From Mogibacterium sp. (GTDB lineage: Bacteria > Bacillota > Clostridia > Peptostreptococcales > Anaerovoracaceae), in assembly GCA_017510725.1 (NCBI GenBank), contig JAFWMD010000030.1:1-64000 (forward strand): a stretch of DNA of 64,000 nt. The letters are read 5' to 3'. Numbering within the stretch: position 1 is the stretch's first letter; every line of letters begins with the position of its first letter. Shown here one piece after another: positions 58,086-64,000 of this stretch. Below the pieces are notes generated by a model that was not told where the DNA came from, did not search any database, and saw nothing but the letters and a program-made list of their open reading frames with translations. The position numbers and the translations under genes are program-made.

Positions 58086-59540
58086 ATGGCTAAGAAAAAT
58101 ATACTTTTCGCAGCATTCGAAGCATCACCTTTCATAAAGACCGGCGGCCTCGGAGATGTATCCGGGGCCTTGCCTGCTCATCTTAAGAATGATGAGTTTA
58201 ACGTGAGAGTCATTCTGCCGCTCATCAGCTCAATACCTGAAGAATATAAGAGCAGGATGGAATTCATTACCAGCTATGAGGTGCCGCTCGGATGGAGAAA
58301 TCAGTACTGCGGGCTATTCACACTGATGAAAGGCGGAGTGAAGTATTACTTCCTTGACAATGAGTACTATTTCAAGCGCAGTCAGGTCTATGGCGAATTT
58401 GATGATGCCGAAAGAGTTGCTTTCTTCTCGAAAGCCGTGCTCGAGACCATTAAATACATAGCGAAAAATTACAAGCCTGATATCATCCACTGTAACGACT
58501 GGCACACTGCTCTGGTTCCAGTATATCTGAAAGAGCTGTATACAGACGATCCGCTGTTCGATTCCATCAAGACTGTGTTCACTATCCATAACCTGCAATT
58601 CCAGGGGATGTACAGCAAGTATGTGACAGGCGACGTATGCGGTCTGGGAGGAACTCCTGCTGAGGAGAAAATGCTTCATTTCGATTCAGTCAACTTCCTT
58701 AAAGGCGCAGTTATCTATTCAGATGCCGTTACTACAGTAAGCCAGACATATGCTGAAGAGATATGCACGGCCAGATATGGCGAAGGCCTGGAGGGTCTGT
58801 TCCAGGAGGTCCACAATAAGCTGAGCGGCCTGATCAACGGCATAGACCGTAAGAACTATGATCCTAAGACCGACAAGGCAATAGCGGTCAACTATGATGA
58901 GACATGCCTTGAAAAGAAGGTTCTGAATAAGCTTGCTCTTCAGAAAGAACTCGGACTCGAAGAGGATCCTGATGTTCCTCTCTTTGCGATGGTGAGCCGT
59001 CTCACGACTCAAAAGGGAGCAAATCTTATTGCGGAACTCATGCCTGAGTTCCGGGAAAGAAACATGCAGCTCGCTGTCCTCGGAACAGGCGACTACCTCT
59101 ATGAGCATGCAATCGCTGATTTTGCTTATCATAATCAGATCAGATTCGCTGCACGCATAGCTTTTGACGAAAAGCTTTCAAGAAGGTTTTATGCCGGAGC
59201 GGACGTATTCCTGATGCCTTCGGATTTTGAGCCATGCGGACTTGCACAGATGATATCCATGCGCTACGGTACTCTGCCACTGGTAAGGGAGACGGGCGGC
59301 CTCAAAGATACTGTAAAAGGATATTGGGATTACGGCAATATGGCTAACGGCTTTTCTTTCAAGGATTTCGATACAAACGGCCTTCTCAGTGCAGTAGACC
59401 TTGCGATCGGCCTGTGGAACGGCCAGAAGGATACATGGAAAGAGCTGCAGAAGAACGCTGTTGCCATGGATTTCGGCTGGGAAGAATCAGCTGAGAAATA
59501 CCGCAAGCTATACGCCGGCCTGATGAAAGAAAAGAAATGA
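58086..59540 (+). CDS. glgA: Glycogen synthase (ADP-glucose type)
   Basis: 484 residues, a GT5 glycosyltransferase. KTGGLGDVSGALP at 18-30 binds ADP-glucose; DIIHCNDWHTAL near 136 and the C-terminal FEPCGLAQMISMRYG near 380-394 are diagnostic. It extends alpha-1,4-glucan chains from ADP-glucose. The stop overlaps the next start (ATGA at 59537-59540). It follows glgD by 22 nt. Confidence 0.95.
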   Translation: MAKKNILFAAFEASPFIKTGGLGDVSGALPAHLKNDEFNVRVILPLISSIPEEYKSRMEFITSYEVPLGWRNQYCGLFTLMKGGVKYYFLDNEYYFKRSQVYGEFDDAERVAFFSKAVLETIKYIAKNYKPDIIHCNDWHTALVPVYLKELYTDDPLFDSIKTVFTIHNLQFQGMYSKYVTGDVCGLGGTPAEEKMLHFDSVNFLKGAVIYSDAVTTVSQTYAEEICTARYGEGLEGLFQEVHNKLSGLINGIDRKNYDPKTDKAIAVNYDETCLEKKVLNKLALQKELGLEEDPDVPLFAMVSRLTTQKGANLIAELMPEFRERNMQLAVLGTGDYLYEHAIADFAYHNQIRFAARIAFDEKLSRRFYAGADVFLMPSDFEPCGLAQMISMRYGTLPLVRETGGLKDTVKGYWDYGNMANGFSFKDFDTNGLLSAVDLAIGLWNGQKDTWKELQKNAVAMDFGWEESAEKYRKLYAGLMKEKK

Positions 59541-62500
59541 AGATTAAACACGATTCAAGAAAAGCAGAATACAGAGAGCCCTTCGGAGCGGCGAAAACCG
59601 GGACGAAGGTCTCTCTTACTATTGAAATAAATGATCCGGTTCCCGAAAGTGTGAGACTCATGCTCTGGCACGGAGACGATCCGGAAGTCAGCTATCTGGA
59701 AATGTCGGAAGCCGGAGAAGGAAGATATACTGCGGCATTCCCGCTGCCTGATGAAGGCTGCCTGGTCTGGTACGCCTTTGAGATAGAAACCGAGGACGAT
59801 GACGAAAGAGCGGTCATCTATTATGGAAACAATACCGAGGATCTCGGCGGAGAAGGAAGGACATATCTGGACGATCCTCACCGCTACCAGATCACGGTAT
59901 ATAAGGAGTCTGAAGTGCCTGAATGGTACAGGGACGGTATAGTATATCAGATATTCCCTGACAGATTTGTCCGTGATGACGGATGGCGCGAAAGGACTGA
60001 AGCTGCAAATAAGAAGATTAATGACAGACGCAGTGACATGAAGCGTGTCATTCAGGAAGACTGGACTAAACCTGCTTATTATGTGCGCGACGAGACCGGT
60101 AAGGTGGTCGAGTGGCCGATGATGGGCGGAAGCCTTAAGGGAATAGAAGAAAAACTCGACTATCTGAAATCACTTGGAGTCACATGCATTTATCTTAACC
60201 CTGTTTTTGAGGCAGCTTCCAACCACCGCTATGACACCGGCGACTACATGCATATAGACGAGGCTCTCGGAACGGATTCTGACTTTGAGGAGCTTGCAGA
60301 TGCAGCGAGGGAGAAGGGGATACGCATCATACTTGACGGCGTATTCAGCCATACCGGGGCTGACAGCATCTATTTTGACAAAATGGGCAATTACTCAAAG
60401 ATGCATCCTGATGAAGAAAACGCCTCAGGAGCCTGGAGCCATGTGGACTCACCTTACAGGAGCTGGTTCAAGTTTGACAAAAACGAACGCCATGGATACA
60501 GCTGCTGGTGGGGTGTTGAAGATCTTCCGGAAGTAGATGAAACAAACCCGGGTTACAGGGAATTCATTCTGGGCGAGGACGGAGTCATCTCTCACTGGAT
60601 GAAGAAAGGTGCTTCCGGATGGAGACTCGATGTTGCAGATGAGCTTCCGGACTCTTTCATAGTCGAGACACGTGAAAGGATCAAGGCAATTGATCCGGAC
60701 GGACTCCTCCTTGGGGAAGTCTGGGAGGATGCCAGCAACAAGATAAGCTATGGCGAGCGCCGCAAGTACTTCATGGGTGATGAGCTTGATTCCACGATGC
60801 ATTATCCGCTGAGAGACATCCTGCTCGACTATATAAACTACACCATAGGATCATCCGGAGCTGTTGACAGGCTCATGAACATTGCGGAGAACTACCCTCC
60901 ACAGAATTTCTACGCAACTATGAATCTTCTGGGGAGCCACGACAGGGCCCGCATCATGACAATGATGGCTGCGGAAGAGGACTACAGTGCGGCCACGAAA
61001 AAAGTGAAGGTGCTTTCGACGCTGCAGTACTGTCTGCCGGGCGTCCCGTGCATTTATTACGGCGATGAAGCAGGCCTTCTGGGTGGTACTGATCCTGCAA
61101 ACCGCAGCGGTTTCCCGTGGGGCTTTGAGAACCTAGATCTCGGATATCACTACAGGATGCTCGGACTCCTGTATGATGAGCATCCTGTGCTTAAGGACGG
61201 CGGATTCGAGTTCCTTTCGGGAAGATTCGGGATCGATGAAGACATACTTGCTTTCACAAGGACCGGCCGGGATTCTGCAGGAACTGAGGAGACCATACTT
61301 GTTCTTGCAAACAGAAGATACTCACCGGCTGAGGTAGACCTGAAAAGCGTTGACGGACTCAGATGCGGATACGCACTGGAACTTCTGGCTTCGGAAGAGC
61401 TTCCTGTCGATGATGAAGGAAGTCTCGGTGTCATAAGGATGGACAGCCTTTCCTCAATGGTTATAAGTCTCAGGGCTGAAAAGCCTGAAGCTGAGGATCT
61501 GGGGAGAAGTGCGGGCGTGATCTGCCACATCAGCTCATTGCCGGAAGGAAAGCTCGGAAAAGGTGCAAGAGACTTTGTCGATAAAATCGCTTCAGCAGGA
61601 TTCACCATCTGGCAGGTTTTGCCTCTCAATCCTGCAGGAATGGGAAATTCTCCGTACAGCAGCTATGCTGCTTTTGCAGGAGAGCCTGCATTCATCGATT
61701 ATGATGAACTTCCTGACACAGAAGGGTATTACGATTTCATAAAAGAAAACGATTACTGGCTGCATGACTACATTGCGTACAATATTCTGAAAGAAGAGAA
61801 TGAGAAAAAGCCATGGTACGAATGGCCGGATAAATACAGAAATGCTGATTCGCTCGCAATAATAAACTCGTTTACAGAAGAGCAGAAAATGAGAGCTAGC
61901 AAGCTCGTGGGTGAGCAGTACTGCTTCTACTCGCAGTGGAACGATCTCAAGGCATACGCCAATTCAAAAGGCGTGCGCCTGATGGGCGATCTGCCGATGT
62001 ACATGGCAGCGGATTCTGCCGACGTCTGGGCAAACAAGCATATATTCAGGATGAACGATACCGGTACCCAGAGTGTACATGCAGGAGTTCCGCCTGATGC
62101 ATTCAGCAAGGTAGGACAGGACTGGGGAAATCCGCTGTATGACTGGGAAGTTCTGAAGGACGGCGGCTACGGATGGTGGCTTAGACGTATACGCCAGTGT
62201 GCAGAACGGTTTGACATACTCAGGATCGACCACTTCAGAGGCCTTTCAGAGTATTATGCGATCCCTGAGGGCGGAGACCCTAAGGAAGGCTGCTGGCAGC
62301 ACAGCGCAGGCCTGAGGTTCCTGGCCGACATGCGCGGAATGCTCAGGGCAGAAGGTTTCGGAATGAAGCTCCTTGTTGAGGATCTCGGCCATCTCGATGC
62401 CGGAGTAAAGAATCTGCTGACGCTCAGCGGTCTGCCTGGAATGGATATCTGGCAGTTCACCGCAGATCACATGAAGGAGATGTGTGAAAAGGAGCCGGAG

Positions 62501-62887
62501 AAGGCAAAGAACAGAGCTTTCTATACCGGCACTCATGACAACAACACTCTGGTAGGATTCCTGAAAGAGAGATCCGGAAACAGTTACATGGACTATGACC
62601 ATGCTGAAAGCGACTCATCAGAGATGGGAAGTACTGTCGAAGCTCTTGCAGTGATCCGGAAGATATACGAGAGTCCGGCCGTACTAGCCATGCTGCAGGT
62701 CCAGGATATACTTATGCTCGGAGAAGAAGCGCGCATGAACGTACCTGGAGTACCTGAAGGCAACTGGAAGTGGAAGATGCCCGGAAGCAATGTCGAAGAA
62801 GCATTCATGGATGCTGATCAGAGGCTGAAATGGTTCAGGGCTCTTGCCGAGAGAACCGGTCGTAAGGAAAGTGAGAACGGAGAGTAA
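59537..62887 (+). CDS. Fused alpha-amylase/pullulanase-type GH13 and 4-alpha-glucanotransferase (GH77)
   Basis: 1116 residues. N-terminal beta domain (about 1-115), GH13 barrel from YQIFPDRF near 137 with nucleophile GWRLDVADELP near 364, acid GEVWED near 393 and LLGSHDRA near 473; then a C-domain (to about 650). From GVICHISSLPEGKLGKGARDFVDK near 659 it is a MalQ-type GH77: RIDHFRGLSEYYAIPEGG near 895, VEDLGHL near 946 and TGTHDNNTL near 996. The first half probably hydrolyses or debranches glucans; the second moves glucan chains between molecules. No signal peptide is seen, so it acts in the cell on glycogen breakdown products. It is the penultimate known gene of the operon. Confidence 0.9.
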   Translation: MKIKHDSRKAEYREPFGAAKTGTKVSLTIEINDPVPESVRLMLWHGDDPEVSYLEMSEAGEGRYTAAFPLPDEGCLVWYAFEIETEDDDERAVIYYGNNTEDLGGEGRTYLDDPHRYQITVYKESEVPEWYRDGIVYQIFPDRFVRDDGWRERTEAANKKINDRRSDMKRVIQEDWTKPAYYVRDETGKVVEWPMMGGSLKGIEEKLDYLKSLGVTCIYLNPVFEAASNHRYDTGDYMHIDEALGTDSDFEELADAAREKGIRIILDGVFSHTGADSIYFDKMGNYSKMHPDEENASGAWSHVDSPYRSWFKFDKNERHGYSCWWGVEDLPEVDETNPGYREFILGEDGVISHWMKKGASGWRLDVADELPDSFIVETRERIKAIDPDGLLLGEVWEDASNKISYGERRKYFMGDELDSTMHYPLRDILLDYINYTIGSSGAVDRLMNIAENYPPQNFYATMNLLGSHDRARIMTMMAAEEDYSAATKKVKVLSTLQYCLPGVPCIYYGDEAGLLGGTDPANRSGFPWGFENLDLGYHYRMLGLLYDEHPVLKDGGFEFLSGRFGIDEDILAFTRTGRDSAGTEETILVLANRRYSPAEVDLKSVDGLRCGYALELLASEELPVDDEGSLGVIRMDSLSSMVISLRAEKPEAEDLGRSAGVICHISSLPEGKLGKGARDFVDKIASAGFTIWQVLPLNPAGMGNSPYSSYAAFAGEPAFIDYDELPDTEGYYDFIKENDYWLHDYIAYNILKEENEKKPWYEWPDKYRNADSLAIINSFTEEQKMRASKLVGEQYCFYSQWNDLKAYANSKGVRLMGDLPMYMAADSADVWANKHIFRMNDTGTQSVHAGVPPDAFSKVGQDWGNPLYDWEVLKDGGYGWWLRRIRQCAERFDILRIDHFRGLSEYYAIPEGGDPKEGCWQHSAGLRFLADMRGMLRAEGFGMKLLVEDLGHLDAGVKNLLTLSGLPGMDIWQFTADHMKEMCEKEPEKAKNRAFYTGTHDNNTLVGFLKERSGNSYMDYDHAESDSSEMGSTVEALAVIRKIYESPAVLAMLQVQDILMLGEEARMNVPGVPEGNWKWKMPGSNVEEAFMDADQRLKWFRALAERTGRKESENGE

Positions 62888-62890
62888 AAA

Positions 62891-64000
62891 ATGATCCGCA
62901 ACATTGTTTTTGACATAGGAAATGTGCTCATAGGATTTGATGCAATGGACTATCTCGTTTCGCTTTTCGGTAAAGAGAAGGCTGTCCGCATAGCACAGGC
63001 TGTATTCGGCTCAGGATACTGGCAGGAACTCGATATAGCAAGGCTCAGCGTAGAAGAGATACTGGAGCTGTTTTACAGCGGCGCACCTGATCTTCGTGAT
63101 GAGATAAAGGAATCATTCGACCGTATAGGCGAATGTGTCACAAAGCTCGAATGGCCGGTCCCTCTGGTAGACTCTCTGAAGGATAAGGGCTATGGAGTAT
63201 ATTTTCTTTCAAACATGTCGGAGCATGTGAAAGATTCAAACCGCAGTGCTTTTGAGTTCGTATCCCACATGGACGGCGGAATATGGTCGTGTGATGTGCA
63301 TACCATAAAACCGGATACTGAGATATATAAGATACTCTTTGAAAAGTACGGACTCATCCCTGAGGAGTGCCTCTTTATCGATGATCACAAGGAGAATATT
63401 GACATCGGAAAGAAGCTCGGCATGAAGGGCATAGTCTTCAGAGACCACGATCAGCTTACTGCCGATCTGAGCAAGGCGCTTACGAAGGATGTTGCTCACG
63501 ACAGGATCTCAGTACTCTGCTATGGTGATTCCAACACATACGGCTACGACCCTCAGACAGGAGGAAGGTATCCGTTTGAGAAGCGCTGGACAACTCTGCT
63601 GGCTGAGATGCTGGGGAGCAGATACGAGGTGATACCTGAGGGGCTGAACGGAAGGACCACTGCATATGACAGACCTGGAGCTGCATGGAAAAACGGTGCA
63701 GGCAGCCTGATCGCGTGCCTCGGAACTCATAAGCCGGTGGACTATGTGATCGTCATGCTGGGCACCAACGACTGCGATGCGGAGCTTGATCTTTCTGCAG
63801 AGAAAATTGCAGACGGAATGGAGACTCTTATCAGAATGATCGAAGAGGAGACTCCGGCTCTGCAGGGTTATGTGCCGGAGATAATAGTTACAGCACCGGC
63901 AGCGATACAGGGAGACTATGAAAAATCTCCGTTTGCGGATAAGCTTACGGCTGAATCCGTGCAAAAATCCGTCGATATCGGTCCTCTCTTCAGGGACATT
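62891..64000 (+). CDS. HAD hydrolase fused to SGNH/GDSL hydrolase (3' end outside the window)
   Basis: ATG 62891 opens 370 codons that run off the window edge with no stop. The first part (about 1-200) is a HAD-superfamily phosphatase: IVFDIGNVLIGFD (motif I), SNMSEHV (II), IKPDTEIY and FIDDHKENI (III/IV). The second starts with the SGNH block LCYGDSNTYGYDPQTGG near 212, has GLNGRTTAYDR near 246 and VMLGTNDC near 286, a serine esterase/lipase fold. The reading frame is continuous through the junction, so it looks like a genuine fusion. It begins 3 nt after the amylase-MalQ gene. A role in sugar phosphate or glycan ester metabolism is possible but not shown. Confidence 0.8.
   Translation, partial: MIRNIVFDIGNVLIGFDAMDYLVSLFGKEKAVRIAQAVFGSGYWQELDIARLSVEEILELFYSGAPDLRDEIKESFDRIGECVTKLEWPVPLVDSLKDKGYGVYFLSNMSEHVKDSNRSAFEFVSHMDGGIWSCDVHTIKPDTEIYKILFEKYGLIPEECLFIDDHKENIDIGKKLGMKGIVFRDHDQLTADLSKALTKDVAHDRISVLCYGDSNTYGYDPQTGGRYPFEKRWTTLLAEMLGSRYEVIPEGLNGRTTAYDRPGAAWKNGAGSLIACLGTHKPVDYVIVMLGTNDCDAELDLSAEKIADGMETLIRMIEEETPALQGYVPEIIVTAPAAIQGDYEKSPFADKLTAESVQKSVDIGPLFRDI

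Noticed and set aside
57242-58135. 297-residue minus-strand frame opposite glgD
   Set aside because: Shadow frame; glgD fits its family throughout.
1-64000. CRISPR array, tRNA or rRNA genes, phage genes
   Set aside because: No regularly spaced repeats, cloverleaf or rRNA segment was found on reading, and no phage structural gene is present.

Overview
The window looks like chromosomal core sequence from an anaerobic, low-to-moderate GC Firmicute of class Clostridia. The evidence is a 2-hydroxyacyl-CoA dehydratase-type pair (amino-acid fermentation), the [FeFe]-hydrogenase maturase HydE, a PPi-type phosphofructokinase, a class 3 fructose-bisphosphatase, CdaA/CdaR, RicT, long-form HPF, and the clostridial GlgC/GlgD pair. 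A member of the Anaerovoracaceae/Family XIII region of the tree would fit, but that is inference. I see no rRNA, tRNA or CRISPR array.

Layout. 1-5.8 kb: 2-hydroxyacyl-CoA dehydratase subunits, a short promoter-terminator unit (possible small RNA), hydE, and cysK behind a striking leader. That leader encodes a 33-codon peptide with three consecutive Cys codons, followed by mutually exclusive antiterminator and terminator hairpins. Then come a DUF1461 protein and a TrpR-like YerC regulator. 5.9-14.1 kb: nadE, a YhaM-like nuclease, recD2, comFC, rsuA, a TPP riboswitch with thiT, a PfkB kinase and a TetR regulator. 14.2-18.8 kb: a 930-residue Fe-S/flavin oxidoreductase, an orphan HypA, and a highly structured non-coding RNA between two small-protein genes, just upstream of hpf/raiA. 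18.8-22.2 kb: an LCP protein and the c-di-AMP pair cdaA-cdaR. 22.2-28.3 kb: an accessory block of two secreted proteins that share a C-terminal module, an IS110-family element, and a DUF3990/HTH toxin-antitoxin-like operon. It separates cdaAR from glmM.

28.4-31.2 kb: nagB-glmM-acetyltransferase, an apparent route from fructose-6-P to GlcNAc-1-P. 31.3-42.3 kb: pyruvate kinase, a CofE-like protein, a sugar nucleotidyltransferase, gltX, a perfect 13-bp inverted repeat, PPi-phosphofructokinase, a GNAT protein, an ABC exporter and a YitT protein. 42.3-45.6 kb: the conserved tmk-holB-ricT-trmN operon. 45.7-50.7 kb: two small-to-medium membrane proteins, one with a long histone-H1-like Lys/Ala tail, then murA, class 3 fbp and a 31-residue membrane microprotein. 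50.7-64 kb: prsW followed by a full glycogen operon (glgB, glgP, glgC, glgD, glgA, an amylase-MalQ fusion) and a HAD-SGNH fusion that runs off the end.

The glycogen genes form a closed storage cycle: GlgC/GlgD make ADP-glucose, GlgA polymerises, GlgB branches, GlgP and the amylase/glucanotransferase degrade. As written, glgB carries a frameshift just before its catalytic Glu. The most novel-looking items are the polycysteine attenuator of cysK, the structured RNA locus at 17.7 kb, the IS110 non-coding end (bridge RNA candidate), the DUF3990/HTH operon with its promoter-embedded operator, and the membrane-anchored H1-like protein.
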